Virus record (IMG/VR): IMGVR_UViG_3300010412_000036
Coordinates: 1-39,014 of that record
Origin: a virus
Strand: one strand, 5' to 3'
DNA: 39,014 bases
Shown: piece after piece, positions 1 through 9,921 of the stretch
Layout of the letters: each line of letters opens with the position of its first letter
Position numbering within the stretch: the first letter of the stretch is position 1
Program-made: the position numbers and the translations under genes
The notes under the pieces: model-generated
Seen by the model: only the letters and a program-made list of their open reading frames with translations
Databases searched by the model: none
What the model was told of the DNA's origin: nothing

Positions 1-2
1 TG

Positions 3-281
3 ATGAACAATCCATATGCTCTAGTGACTGTGGATGATACCCACATGATCCCAGGGTTCATGGTAGACTGCATCTACTATGGTCTTCTTGCTCGCGTGCA
101 AGAGCGCTTGTACATGCAAGGGAACGATCGAATGCTGAATCTAGCAGAACGTTCAGAAGCCAAGTACATGGCTAAGCGCAAAGAGATTGCGGCTAAGACC
201 TACGGGTTCATGGATGAGCGCTCTGTGCCGCAAGCACAGCCCTATCGTTGGCTCAGTGAAGACTACTACGGAGATGTTTGA
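3..281 (+). CDS. Head-tail adaptor-like protein, C-terminal part (probably cut by window edge)
   Basis: The reading frame is open to the left edge, so the ATG at position 3 may be an internal methionine of a longer gene. Alternatively it may be a true start in a TGATG overlap, since a TGA occupies bases 1-3. The 92 visible residues are mostly helical, with a hydrophobic stretch (PGFMVDCIYYGLLARV), a charged ERLYMQGND segment and AEARY-like spacing. This resembles the last helices of podoviral adaptor proteins of the T7 gp11 type, which sit between portal and nozzle. Its place directly upstream of a nozzle-like protein fits that role. Its stop (TGA 279-281) overlaps the next ATG by one base, so the two are probably translationally coupled. 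The family assignment is inferred from pattern and position only. Confidence 0.6.
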   Translation: MNNPYALVTVDDTHMIPGFMVDCIYYGLLARVQERLYMQGNDRMLNLAERSEAKYMAKRKEIAAKTYGFMDERSVPQAQPYRWLSEDYYGDV

Positions 282-3200
282 TGTCTCGTCAGCTAGCACT
301 CATCCAGGTCACCTTCAGCGAAGGCATCCAGGAAGGTCGCGTGCAGGACATCGATTATACGATGACCATGCTCAAGTGGCAGTCGCCCCAGCTGAATTCC
401 GTTCTCTACATGGAGAACTACGATCACACACGTGTAGATGGAGCCTTGGTCAAACGTCCAGGGTGGGCACTTTTGCGTCCCCTTGAAATCGAAAAGGACC
501 AAGACTACTACGGGCTGAACCCGACAAATCGATGGGCTACAGATTACACGTATACGGATCCCGAGGATCACATCGGCTTCGATCTGGATCGCTTCAGTGC
601 AAGCACCGCCTTTGTCAGAACGGCCGGAGACGGCCTTTTGCATTCCTCGCCTATGGATGGAGCCGGTCTAGCCGGCGTCATGTCATTTCCATATGCGCGT
701 CCTATTAGTCAGGAAGTCATCCTGTGTTTCGTTCGTGACGAAGAGAATCTTGTACGCAAGTCTGGCACCATCCCGACAGAGGTCACGCGCACGGTATCCT
801 ATTCTACTGACCAACCGTTTACGGCAACTCCTGCTGGTACTCGAGTCAATACGGAAGAACAGCAACGGTGGAAGGATCCGTTCATCAATAATCCTGTTGA
901 AACAGCCCCGCCCACAAGACTCGCTGACACCCTATGGTCAGAAACCCCTGGGGGCACAAACGGGAACGTCAATGCACCACAGCCACATACGTATCCGGGA
1001 TGGAAGGTCTATGGTACACTAGCTGATGCGGACCGCCATGGTGGTCTTGTTATTTTCAGTACTGTGATCCGCGGCACAGATGAGATGCAAACTGGCCGTA
1101 CCAACACGAACTACGCAGACTTTTATCCGAACCAGCTCTATCCGGTTTATGTGTGGGGTCTCTGGGACATCACCAACAAGCGCCAGGATGACAACCTTTT
1201 CTGGAACACAGCCAAAGAACCAACTGCCAGTGGTACTCTGATCCTGGATCAGCTCAACGAGAACTATACGGCCGACAACGCCTACTCCGTATTCAAGGTA
1301 CGTCAGCCGTCCATGTCCGTGCAGCGTGATTCGATCGTCTCCTTCGCTTCGTACGTCTACGACGACTGCTTTGTTGACGGCATCCTGGAACCAGCTAGCC
1401 TCGGCAAGCATGGTGGTCTGATGAACGACACTCCGGTAGGTGACGTAGAGATAGCTATCGTTGAGCAAAAGACTCGGGTGTACGATACCACTGGCACTGA
1501 TACTATGGACACGTGGCCCGACCTGCGTCGATATGAATATCAGGGTCAACCATATCTACCAGAGGTCAACAGATGGATCGAAAGCCTTGAGACTTTACGC
1601 CTAGATATCGATGAACCTACGCCAAACGACGTGGCGTCTCGCTGGTACATCAAAGGTCCTGGCATGACGCAGCTGCATAACTACCGTTACATTGGGCAGA
1701 ATGGTTCAAATCCCTCATGGGCTCGTCAGCTCGTGCAAGTCTCTGTCGGTCTCAATATTGTCCCAATGGACGTGATCGGTTTTGTTGGTGGCAACTGGAA
1801 GCCTCTTGGAAGGGTCAAACCGCTTATGCCACAGGAAGGCTCGGCTGAGTACAAAGACTACGAAAGCAAACCCGAATCGTATCTCTGGGGTCGGATGCAT
1901 GATAACGACCAGCGAGGTGAAGGCGAAGAGTACAGATTGGATCACAATGCCTTTTGGATCCTGCCTGTTCGATTGCCGAACTACATCGAGGATGGACTGC
2001 CTCGTCCCTGGATCAAGGGTGAAAGAATACCTTTAGTCGTCACTCTTAAAGTGAATGGCATTGAGATTTTCGGTGGTAGCCATCTCTACGAAGTACAACG
2101 AGACGTGTTCGACGCGGATGCTTCTCGATATGCCGAGTACAATGACCGGACGGCAAACGAAAGTTTTAATCAGACAAATCTGAATGAGAACAGTGCTCAA
2201 GGGAAGTATTGGCACTGGCGTTCTCGGGCGTGGTACGACACCTGGTTGGCATCACCGATGCGGATTGGTTCCCAGCAGATTCTCACACCGCTTGTCTGGG
2301 GTTATCAAAACTGGACGAATGAAACTGATATCAGCTGGACTGATCTGCTGATCGGATACAATATGGACGGCCCGGTTTATGACCTCAAAAAGTACAGGTC
2401 TGTCCAAGAGCCTCTAGCGTATGCGTGGGAACCGTTCAATCCTACGCTGGCTGCTTCGACTCCGTATACTCCGGCGACAGATCAGTATCCATGGGGCAAC
2501 AAGAACATCGTTCCTGATAAGTACCGAGCAAAGCATGACGAGCTGAACGTCATCTTCCTATTCTGCAAAATCAAGAAGGATTCAGTAGATAAGCTTCTGG
2601 ATCTAGGTCTTGAAGAGATTCGCGTCTACTCTGCAGCGCCAGATCCAGAGCGAAGCTTGCTTCGTTCGCAGGGTCTGCTGTCGTTTGAAGAAATCGCTAC
2701 ACCAGGTCTTTATGCATATCCGATCACGGAGAACATCGATGATCTGTCGAACTATCGATTGGTTCAGTCATATGTCCTGGATGGCAAGACAGAAAATCTA
2801 TATGGGCCCAATGATGGTGAGTCCTGGAGAGAGCTCTATTCTGGTGAACGATTGGGTCGACGCAATAGCTGGTGGCAGATGGGCACGCATTTGATCAGCG
2901 TAGCGCAGGATGACACGAAGGCGCCAGTGGCTAAGGTGACACCAGATTTCATCATGTACGATCGTCCTCAGACGACAGCGAATACGCCACTCATTTTGGA
3001 TTCATCCGGTACGTATTGGGCCGGCAAGGCAGCATCGCTTGTCACTGTCATCAAAGGGCGTGTTTTCATAGGAGGCTGTATCGATGAGTACGGAAAAGAA
3101 GAACAAGGAGTCATCCGCTATTCCGACGTCCAAGGGGGCACCATCAGTAAAGATGTCTTCAGTAAGGAAAACCTCATCTACCTCGGAGCTAATCCTCACA

Positions 3201-3760
3201 CCGCTCTGGTCGAATACCGAGAGCAGCTCTGGGCGTTCAGCGAACACGACATATATCGAATGGCCCTGGACAACATCGGTGATATCACTACATGGGAAAT
3301 CTTAGAGCGAATCGAAGGCCAAGGAACGTTTTCACCTAAGACGGTCATCGTAACCCCATATGGAGTGTGTTGGGCAAACAAGTCTGGTGTTTGGCTTTCT
3401 GACGGTCGTATGCCACAGCGTCTGACCGATAGCATTCCAGCTCTTTATGAGTCAATGTCAACCGGTCAACCGTATCCATACGATTCTGCTCTCAACTTGG
3501 GAGAGATCCCGACGTGGCCGCGGCACATCAATCCCTACCTGGAGGTTGCGTACGATCCGTTCGAAGACGAGCTCATTGTGAGCACTCCGTTCAAACAGGA
3601 TGAGTTCTTCGATGGTGGCGGTGTCGAACAGGCGGTGTATGATGTGTTCGATCTTGTCTACTCATTCTCTAGGCAGAGCTGGCGGACAGAACGTATCCAG
3701 AGCAAGGTATTCGATTTTGGACTATCAGAACTGAACATCAACGGACTGGATGAATTCTGA
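281..3760 (+). CDS. Large tail nozzle / tail tubular protein B-like structural protein
   Basis: A 1159-residue protein. I chose ATG 281 rather than the in-frame TTG 278 because GGAGA at 270-274 lies six bases upstream and the ATG forms a TGATG overlap with the previous stop. Near the N-terminus (residues 54-62) GALVKRPGW resembles the 'KRPG' segment typical of podoviral nozzle proteins (T7 gp12 and relatives), which form the tip of the short tail. The C-terminal third (about residues 930-1130) is rich in beta strands with blade-like segments such as VIRYSDV, LWAFSEHDIYRM and GVCWANKSGVWLSDGR (about 1027-1042), as in their beta-propellers. It is about half as long again as T7 gp12 (794 aa), so extra domains are probably inserted in the middle. 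The role at the virion tail tip is inferred; alternative names are stabilization or tail-hub protein. Confidence 0.6.
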   Translation: MSRQLALIQVTFSEGIQEGRVQDIDYTMTMLKWQSPQLNSVLYMENYDHTRVDGALVKRPGWALLRPLEIEKDQDYYGLNPTNRWATDYTYTDPEDHIGFDLDRFSASTAFVRTAGDGLLHSSPMDGAGLAGVMSFPYARPISQEVILCFVRDEENLVRKSGTIPTEVTRTVSYSTDQPFTATPAGTRVNTEEQQRWKDPFINNPVETAPPTRLADTLWSETPGGTNGNVNAPQPHTYPGWKVYGTLADADRHGGLVIFSTVIRGTDEMQTGRTNTNYADFYPNQLYPVYVWGLWDITNKRQDDNLFWNTAKEPTASGTLILDQLNENYTADNAYSVFKVRQPSMSVQRDSIVSFASYVYDDCFVDGILEPASLGKHGGLMNDTPVGDVEIAIVEQKTRVYDTTGTDTMDTWPDLRRYEYQGQPYLPEVNRWIESLETLRLDIDEPTPNDVASRWYIKGPGMTQLHNYRYIGQNGSNPSWARQLVQVSVGLNIVPMDVIGFVGGNWKPLGRVKPLMPQEGSAEYKDYESKPESYLWGRMHDNDQRGEGEEYRLDHNAFWILPVRLPNYIEDGLPRPWIKGERIPLVVTLKVNGIEIFGGSHLYEVQRDVFDADASRYAEYNDRTANESFNQTNLNENSAQGKYWHWRSRAWYDTWLASPMRIGSQQILTPLVWGYQNWTNETDISWTDLLIGYNMDGPVYDLKKYRSVQEPLAYAWEPFNPTLAASTPYTPATDQYPWGNKNIVPDKYRAKHDELNVIFLFCKIKKDSVDKLLDLGLEEIRVYSAAPDPERSLLRSQGLLSFEEIATPGLYAYPITENIDDLSNYRLVQSYVLDGKTENLYGPNDGESWRELYSGERLGRRNSWWQMGTHLISVAQDDTKAPVAKVTPDFIMYDRPQTTANTPLILDSSGTYWAGKAASLVTVIKGRVFIGGCIDEYGKEEQGVIRYSDVQGGTISKDVFSKENLIYLGANPHTALVEYREQLWAFSEHDIYRMALDNIGDITTWEILERIEGQGTFSPKTVIVTPYGVCWANKSGVWLSDGRMPQRLTDSIPALYESMSTGQPYPYDSALNLGEIPTWPRHINPYLEVAYDPFEDELIVSTPFKQDEFFDGGGVEQAVYDVFDLVYSFSRQSWRTERIQSKVFDFGLSELNINGLDEF

Positions 3761-4518
3761 TGGCAAACGCTATCTATACAATGCCGAACAGGGTCCAGTT
3801 TGCAAACCGGATCTGGCGAAACATGGCAGTCTACAAAGGACGCTTGATCCGCGGGAACATGTACGTATCTAATGGTTCTTCAGCTACGCACACTGCTCCG
3901 TATACGGCGCAAACACGTCATTACAAAAGGCTGCTTTTTGCTCAGAAGCTGCTTACGCGGTCATACGATGAGTTCGATCATCGATACTACAACAATGGGG
4001 ATACTGGCGAACGCAGGACGATACCGTTCCAGGAGATCCGCGGATACTTCATCACTCACGATATCGGTGATGGACAAAACGATTACCTCGCTGATTCTAT
4101 CGTCGTTGATTGCCAGTTCGATACGAGGCGCTATCACGGGTATCATTACGCTAATTCGTTCAATGATCCATCGATTACACTCAGGCCTCGAGCTCCATCA
4201 ATGGGCTTGGCTGAGCAACCTTTGGCTGATCCCGCTGTGGATCTAGTTGCCACAAATCTGACTGCTCGTCCTGGTCGTAATATCTTTCAGTCGTATCGTC
4301 AGATGCCGATCGATTCAGGAGCTCAAGGTGAAGGTGGTGACGAGTCTTCAGTGACGTCCAGTGACGACTTCGGTCCAGCACGTGAGTCTATTGCACTCGT
4401 TGTTCCATTCATGCGCTTCCGTCGCGCTCGTCTGGAGTTCGAAAGCTTCCAGAAAGTCGTACGGGTACGTGGCTTGACGTTCAAGATCGTCGAGTTGCCG
4501 CGCAGGACATTCGGCTGA
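3760..4518 (+). CDS. Unknown structural protein between nozzle and tail-fibre genes
   Basis: A 252-residue protein I do not recognise. ATG 3760 overlaps the previous TGA by one base, so it is coupled to the nozzle-like gene. It is rich in Arg, Tyr and Phe in the first half, has a low-complexity acidic/Ser segment (about residues 186-205, containing GEGGDESSVTSSDD), and ends with a compact segment rich in arginine and beta-branched residues (FRRARLEFESFQKVVRVRG). There is no signal peptide or membrane segment. Position and coupling suggest a virion component that joins nozzle and fibres, but nothing in the sequence proves it. Confidence 0.6.
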   Translation: MANAIYTMPNRVQFANRIWRNMAVYKGRLIRGNMYVSNGSSATHTAPYTAQTRHYKRLLFAQKLLTRSYDEFDHRYYNNGDTGERRTIPFQEIRGYFITHDIGDGQNDYLADSIVVDCQFDTRRYHGYHYANSFNDPSITLRPRAPSMGLAEQPLADPAVDLVATNLTARPGRNIFQSYRQMPIDSGAQGEGGDESSVTSSDDFGPARESIALVVPFMRFRRARLEFESFQKVVRVRGLTFKIVELPRRTFG

Positions 4519-4525
4519 GGTCTCC

Positions 4526-7114
4526 ATGTCACGGCAGACCGATTACCGACATGATGACTACAAGGTCCAGCGAGAGTTCGAGCGGCTAAAGAAGGAGCGC
4601 GTTTCAGCTGAATCTGAAACAACGCCATCTATCCCAGATACGACAACGACCGGTTCTGGTACTGGTGGTCAACGGACGACCCAGCCAGGACTGCAGTACG
4701 AAGTCACTTCGGTAGACAAGACAGTAGGCGTCAAGCGTATCGCTGGGCGGGACTCCGTTCGCTATGATATCAGTCGTCCATTTTCCGTCTTTCATGAAGA
4801 CGAGGTGATCCCTGATGGGCTCGGTGACGAAAAGCGAGTGCGTGTCATCGATGTCCATGATACAGATACTGTCATGTGGTCTATTACTGGATCAGCGGCA
4901 GGAGAGATCGAGCTGCGGGCTACTCGTCCCTTGTCTTTTGGTTTGTCTTCCACTGGTCTCTTTTCTACCAAAACGTCCACTGACATCATCACGGAGATCT
5001 GGCTCAGCAATGAAACCGACTCAAAACCAGCGGTGTACAACAAGAGGGTCTACTTTGATTGGGAGGAGACTCCTGAGGGACGGATCCTCATGGAAGCCTG
5101 GTACGAAGACCAGCAGAGCACGTACACGTGGGACCTCAAAATTGAAAACGTTCTTGTTGAAGCGATCGACTCTGGAGATGATGTAGACCTCAGAGGCATC
5201 AACGGTGTGTCGATCAGCAATGTGGGCAGGATCGTCACGTTCTCCAGGCCGTTCCAGGTCTTTGATGACGGTGCGTCGGTAGGTGGAACGGACACCACCG
5301 AGCTGGAATTTGACTCAAATGGGCAGGCTAGTACGGACGTAGCAGTCCGTTTCGATGTATTCGATGATGCATCCGGCCGCAGACGGGTACGAGCGTTCAT
5401 TCCTTCAACCGTTGCTGGATATACAGCTTGGAATCTGGAAGTTGATTCGGTTCTTCGTGAAGCAATCAATGATTCAGATGACGTCGATTTTGTATCTGGT
5501 ACTGGCATCAATCTGACGGGAGCGGCACGGCAGATCATTATCAATGTCGACGCAACGCCATGGCGCCAGACCAATGAACAGAACGCCAACGAAGAATCGT
5601 ACAACGTTGTTCCTGGCGATATCATCGAGTTTGAAAATGCCACAGAGGCAAAACCGGCTGGGTACACTAAGCGTATTTGGATAGACCTTGCTCAAGTGGG
5701 TAGTGTCGTGACCATCGAAGGATGGTACGAAGACATCGACACGGATACTATCTACAGTGGGTGGGCCCTTGAGGCTAACGGTGTATTGCGGGAGAACATC
5801 GATGCGGGCGATGATGTCGACTTCATTGATGGCATTGCTACTACGGTAGTCGGCTCTGGTAGGCAGATACAGATCGATCGTCCGCTGCAGGTCAAGAATG
5901 CTGGCGTCAACGTAGGTGACAACGCTACAATCGCCCTGAACGCAGACCCTCAGGGCCAGACTTCTACAGATGTGGCAGTCAACCTTCAATGGGTCGATGA
6001 TGGCTCTGGCCAGCGTACCCTTCGTGGTTGGATACCTTCAGCGGTAGCTGGCTATACTGGCTGGAATCTTGAAGCCAATGGTGTTCTCAGGGAGCTGATC
6101 AATGATGCTGAAGACGTAGACTTTATCAACGGCAATGGCACAACGATCGGTGGCACTGGTCGTCAGATCCAGGTCAATGTGGTTGATAGTACCCTCAAGC
6201 AGATCAACGATGAAAATGCGAATGAAGAATCATATACGTACACCCCAGGGCATTCTCTGTCCTTCAGCAATGAAACAGAGGCTAAGCCAGTCACCTATAC
6301 GCAAAGAGTATGGTTTGACCTCACTAGCGCTGCAGGAGCCCATGTACTTGAAGGATTTGCAGAAAGTCCTTCAGCATCAAGCCCACTCACTATCCGTCAA
6401 GACGGCGTAGACGTCGGTGGTAATGACACGATCGTCATCGATTTCGATAACCCGTCACCCGGGAAGCCTGCAGGATACACCAAGCAAGCTTGGGTACAGG
6501 TTTTTGATGACGGTGCTGGCATTCGTCGGGCAGTGATCTGGTATGAAGATCTGACTGGTCTTGCCGCATACAAGTGGGTTCTTCGCGGGCCCAACGATGC
6601 CGGCACGGATATCGACAATACAGAAATCGTGACCTTCAGGGGTCTGGACGGTATTATCGTAGAGCGTGTCAGCAACGAGATTCATATCAAGTATACCGGT
6701 GAGCCATCTGACGGAAACGACGGTGGTTCTGGCAACTCACGGCGACGGATCCTCAGAGGCGTGATCGATCTATGGACTGACGATGCCCCAGCACCTGGAT
6801 ACCATGGTGTCAAGGTCTTCAAAGACATTGTCCATGACTGGAATCTGGGCAATATGCACGGGTATCACATTAGGCTCGAGACGATCACATTCGATGAGAC
6901 GCGTGCTGCAGGTGACCCGGAAACTCTCACGTATCATTGGGGCGATCCCATTCCGACAGGACTTCTTGGTCATCTCGGGAACGTTCCGCGTCGTTCATTT
7001 CCCAGGATCTACGCTGTAGATGAAAACACCATCCGGGTTGCTACACGGCTTCCTAAGTTGAATGGTGCTCAGCCTACACATCTGAAGTACTACTACGTTC
7101 TGGAAGAAGTCTGA
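4526..7114 (+). CDS. Repeat-containing tail fibre / tail structural protein
   Basis: An 862-residue protein with ATG 4526 preceded by GAGGT. After a low-complexity N-terminal linker (Thr/Gly-rich, residues about 30-50), the body is built from repeated beta modules. One module has the core W-x-L-x5-V-L-x-E-x-I-x4-DDVD, beginning near residues 209, 309, 420 and 520. It alternates with modules containing DDxxGxRxxRxxIPSxVAGYT and NANEESY...KPxxYTxRxWxDL. The two-module unit recurs exactly 633 bases (211 aa) later. The C-terminal ~170 residues differ, and include a Ser/Gly/Asp-rich linker followed by a compact domain. Modular beta-repeat shafts with a distinct end are typical of phage tail fibres. 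The next gene carries a related module, so the two proteins probably assemble together. No enzymatic motif was seen. Confidence 0.65.
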   Translation: MSRQTDYRHDDYKVQREFERLKKERVSAESETTPSIPDTTTTGSGTGGQRTTQPGLQYEVTSVDKTVGVKRIAGRDSVRYDISRPFSVFHEDEVIPDGLGDEKRVRVIDVHDTDTVMWSITGSAAGEIELRATRPLSFGLSSTGLFSTKTSTDIITEIWLSNETDSKPAVYNKRVYFDWEETPEGRILMEAWYEDQQSTYTWDLKIENVLVEAIDSGDDVDLRGINGVSISNVGRIVTFSRPFQVFDDGASVGGTDTTELEFDSNGQASTDVAVRFDVFDDASGRRRVRAFIPSTVAGYTAWNLEVDSVLREAINDSDDVDFVSGTGINLTGAARQIIINVDATPWRQTNEQNANEESYNVVPGDIIEFENATEAKPAGYTKRIWIDLAQVGSVVTIEGWYEDIDTDTIYSGWALEANGVLRENIDAGDDVDFIDGIATTVVGSGRQIQIDRPLQVKNAGVNVGDNATIALNADPQGQTSTDVAVNLQWVDDGSGQRTLRGWIPSAVAGYTGWNLEANGVLRELINDAEDVDFINGNGTTIGGTGRQIQVNVVDSTLKQINDENANEESYTYTPGHSLSFSNETEAKPVTYTQRVWFDLTSAAGAHVLEGFAESPSASSPLTIRQDGVDVGGNDTIVIDFDNPSPGKPAGYTKQAWVQVFDDGAGIRRAVIWYEDLTGLAAYKWVLRGPNDAGTDIDNTEIVTFRGLDGIIVERVSNEIHIKYTGEPSDGNDGGSGNSRRRILRGVIDLWTDDAPAPGYHGVKVFKDIVHDWNLGNMHGYHIRLETITFDETRAAGDPETLTYHWGDPIPTGLLGHLGNVPRRSFPRIYAVDENTIRVATRLPKLNGAQPTHLKYYYVLEEV
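5129..6394 (+). repeat. Tandem protein-coding super-repeat, two 633-bp units
   Basis: Corresponding residues recur at exactly 633-bp spacing: the W codons at 5129 and 5762, VL at 5150 and 5783, VL at 5450 and 6083, and the NEESY segment at 5588 and 6221. Each unit holds two copies of the DDVD module about 300 bp apart. The bases have diverged considerably while the spacing has stayed exact, which indicates an old in-frame duplication kept under protein-level constraint. A partial related copy precedes the first unit (residues about 150-200, KPAVYNKRVYFDW) and a divergent one follows near 6560. Confidence 0.75.
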
Positions 7115-9567
7115 TGGCCTCGAGATCCCAAGATTTTATCACCCCTGTTCATGGTACGCCACCTCCTGAGGCTACTCTCGGGGCTACTATTCGTCTGTGG
7201 TTTCGTGTCAGGAAGAATCGTACGGTAGGAGGTATCACGTATGCGCACCCCATTACGGGTTCGTATGACGGTCTAGCCGGCGTAGGTTCTTTGTTGTATG
7301 TCGAAGGATCCGCTGGCGAAAATCAGGGGTATTTGGATCATGCGTTGTTTGCCATCAGCGTGGATGGCTTCGGGGTTCTTACGCCTTATACGCTCAACGG
7401 CACCAATTGCACGCTGTTCGATAACTCTGATCCTGATTACGAGCTCTGGTATCATGACCTTGATACCGCTACGGTTCAGTTCGTTGTAGCATTGAGCGAC
7501 AAGAATTCTGCATTTCCTCCTGGTACTCAGGTCACGAACGCCGGTCCAGTGCTTTACGGTCAGAATCTCTACACCCTCAAAGAGGGTGATTGGGACATCT
7601 GTTATGGAGGCAACAACAAGCATTGGGACGCAGCAACGTGGGCCGATAAGGATGACCAGTCTTGGTATGGCAACTCAATCAAAAATACGGCAGGTGGTTA
7701 TCAAGCACGGATCATCTTGAACGACCGGATCCAAACCCTTTCAGATGACGAGGGCCGTACTGACTTCGGTGAACGTGTGGCTGGGGAAAAGGCAATCTAC
7801 GATGATGAATTCGTGACCAAAGACCAGATCAAAGCTGGCCGCGGAGTCACGATTGTCTACTACGACAATGACGGAGTCCCAACAGATGGGTCGTACGCGA
7901 CTGATCCGTACAGGCGCATGGACCTTCTTATCACGTCTGAAGCGCTTCTCAATCTTGGAACCGATGACGTCCTCGGCATCGACATTATTACAGGCAACGC
8001 TCAGTCCTGGAATAACGAGGTCCAGTACAGCGATATTGATCTCCTTCTCTTCTCCACAGAGCAAGATTGGACGCTCAGCGCCGGATTGGCCATCGTTGGC
8101 AATGTCTCGGGTACCGAGTGGGAAGACCAGTCTATTCCCATTGCATTCAAAGGGTTCATCAGTCCGTCTGGTACCATCCATATTTCTGGGCGTACCCTTC
8201 ACTCTGGTCTTTTCGTCTCTCATGAGAATGCTGCAGGCGATACGGTCACGCAGTACGACGCTGGTTCGCATGGATCGATCAGCCATATCAAATTCAAGGA
8301 CACGGCTGACGGCACTTTCACCATTAGTGAGGGGACCGAAGAATCTCATTTCGGCTATCGCTACGGCATCTCTGTCGAATACACACCGACACCCGCAGTG
8401 TACAGTTGGGATATCGAAATACCTGGCATAACCTACACGGTCACAGACCAAGAGCGCGTACGCTATGTGGGAGTCGATGGCGTAGAGCTCACACTGGCAG
8501 TAATTGCTGGTGGCCACGAATTAGATATCAGACGCTCGTTCCAGATCACGGAGATCGACAAAGACGGCCTCGAGAACCTGATTGGCAATGCGTCGACTAA
8601 GAAACTCATCTTTGACAATGAAGGCTTAGATCCGGCAGAGTATACAGACCGAATCATTCTTTTGCCTGATGAGGTTGATGAATTTGGTCGTCGCGTACGC
8701 GGTTACGCTAAGCCTCCAGCAGCTACTAGTGCCCCTGTCGCACCTTCGTTTGTTAGCGCGTGGTACCGTCCTGTCAATATCAACACAGCTGTCGACGGGA
8801 ACTACTTCGATTTCATGATTTGCAATCAAAGCAATTGCGACTGGCGCGAGCAAATCACGACACCATGGGGCCCGCTCAAAAACGACCTCAGCCTCGATCC
8901 TGTAGCAGGCTTCAAAGCGACATGGGAAGGTCCATCAGGAGCATTTACGAAGACCGCTGGCAAGGAAATCCAGCAAAACGAAATGCCCTATCAGGCAGGA
9001 GCTATGCAAGTCAATCAAGATGGCTACTACCATATTGATATTGCTCAGCACAACTACATGTTCAAAAAAGCTACAATCAACAGCACCTACGCCCATCCTG
9101 TGGGTTATCAGTCCCATTGGCACTTGTTTCTGATGGTCTACAGGGTAGCGACAGGTGAGTGGCAACTACACAATCATCTTGATATGGAGCTTATCAATCA
9201 CCCAGCTGAGCAAGGCAATAGTGGTCTCTGGGCGAAAATGGAAAGCGGCATGCGCTACCATGTCCAAGGTTCGTGCGACGTTTGGCTCAATAGTGGGGAC
9301 AAGATCTCTTTTGTCCGTTCAGGTGCTGGACGAGATTACATCACGGCGGTGCCCGGATATCCAGGTGTTGGGTTGCCTTATGCGTGGTGGTCAATGCTCA
9401 CATACCAATCGTTCAACATACACTGGCTCCATGACGATGTTGCAAGTGTTCAGACAGATACAGATCTTTTTGTTGGGCCGCCAGACACTCCATATGCGTA
9501 TACGGAAAATATCACGGGACTCAACGTTCCATTTTTGACCGCTTTTGCCATCCAAAGTTTTATATAG
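7114..9567 (+). CDS. Tail protein with C-terminal C1q/TNF-like head domain
   Basis: An 817-residue protein whose ATG at 7114 overlaps the previous TGA by one base. The N-terminal half is beta-rich and unrecognised. Residues about 430-540 hold a module related to the repeats of the preceding gene: W-D-I-E...VRYVGVDG, then RSFQI, then LIFDNEGLDPAEYTDR and EFGRRVRGY. The last ~200 residues look like a C1q/TNF-type jelly-roll head: MQVNQDGYYHIDI matches the usual 'v..xGYYxf.f' strand, and VWLNSGDKISFV matches the 'l.LxxGDxv.v' strand. Such heads often end phage fibres and bind receptors. I infer a tail fibre or spike that partners the upstream repeat protein; binding specificity is unknown. Confidence 0.6.
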   Translation: MASRSQDFITPVHGTPPPEATLGATIRLWFRVRKNRTVGGITYAHPITGSYDGLAGVGSLLYVEGSAGENQGYLDHALFAISVDGFGVLTPYTLNGTNCTLFDNSDPDYELWYHDLDTATVQFVVALSDKNSAFPPGTQVTNAGPVLYGQNLYTLKEGDWDICYGGNNKHWDAATWADKDDQSWYGNSIKNTAGGYQARIILNDRIQTLSDDEGRTDFGERVAGEKAIYDDEFVTKDQIKAGRGVTIVYYDNDGVPTDGSYATDPYRRMDLLITSEALLNLGTDDVLGIDIITGNAQSWNNEVQYSDIDLLLFSTEQDWTLSAGLAIVGNVSGTEWEDQSIPIAFKGFISPSGTIHISGRTLHSGLFVSHENAAGDTVTQYDAGSHGSISHIKFKDTADGTFTISEGTEESHFGYRYGISVEYTPTPAVYSWDIEIPGITYTVTDQERVRYVGVDGVELTLAVIAGGHELDIRRSFQITEIDKDGLENLIGNASTKKLIFDNEGLDPAEYTDRIILLPDEVDEFGRRVRGYAKPPAATSAPVAPSFVSAWYRPVNINTAVDGNYFDFMICNQSNCDWREQITTPWGPLKNDLSLDPVAGFKATWEGPSGAFTKTAGKEIQQNEMPYQAGAMQVNQDGYYHIDIAQHNYMFKKATINSTYAHPVGYQSHWHLFLMVYRVATGEWQLHNHLDMELINHPAEQGNSGLWAKMESGMRYHVQGSCDVWLNSGDKISFVRSGAGRDYITAVPGYPGVGLPYAWWSMLTYQSFNIHWLHDDVASVQTDTDLFVGPPDTPYAYTENITGLNVPFLTAFAIQSFI

Positions 9568-9576
9568 GAGAATTTC

Positions 9577-9921
9577 ATGGCTACATACGAATCACACACC
9601 ACTGTCAACACAGCAACAGCTACGACAGTGCATACATGTGCTCAAGATGAAGAGCTCGTGTCTATCAGAATTGTTGCTCAGGCGACAACGGCTGCTCAGA
9701 AAATGCAGGTCATCAAACGAATTGGCGGCAGTACGAATTATGCGCTCGGGTGGGTAGAGGTTCCGGCCCGTAGCCCAGTCGGAGGTTCTAATCAGGCCCC
9801 GTTTTCGACCGTCTTCACAGCGGCTAAGTGCTATCTGAGCAATACTGACCAGATTCAGATAGACTCTGAGAATACGGATGCGTTCGATATTCACGTTGTC
9901 ACCAGAGATCCAGTCGTTTGA
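9577..9921 (+). CDS. Small beta-rich virion protein, unknown
   Basis: A 114-residue protein with a strong ribosome site (AGGAGA at 9568-9573) before ATG 9577. It starts with a Thr/Ala-rich strand pattern (TTVNTATATTVHTC), is rich in beta-branched residues throughout, and has no transmembrane segment or catalytic motif. It is the first of a series of small beta-sandwich-like proteins placed after the fibre genes. It could be a fibre adaptor, a head decoration protein or a receptor-binding accessory. Nothing in the sequence settles this. Confidence 0.6.
   Translation: MATYESHTTVNTATATTVHTCAQDEELVSIRIVAQATTAAQKMQVIKRIGGSTNYALGWVEVPARSPVGGSNQAPFSTVFTAAKCYLSNTDQIQIDSENTDAFDIHVVTRDPVV

Noticed and set aside
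7741-8517. 258-codon minus-strand open frame within the tail protein gene
   Set aside because: It is antisense to an obviously coding beta-rich tail protein; no ribosome site and an unlikely composition.
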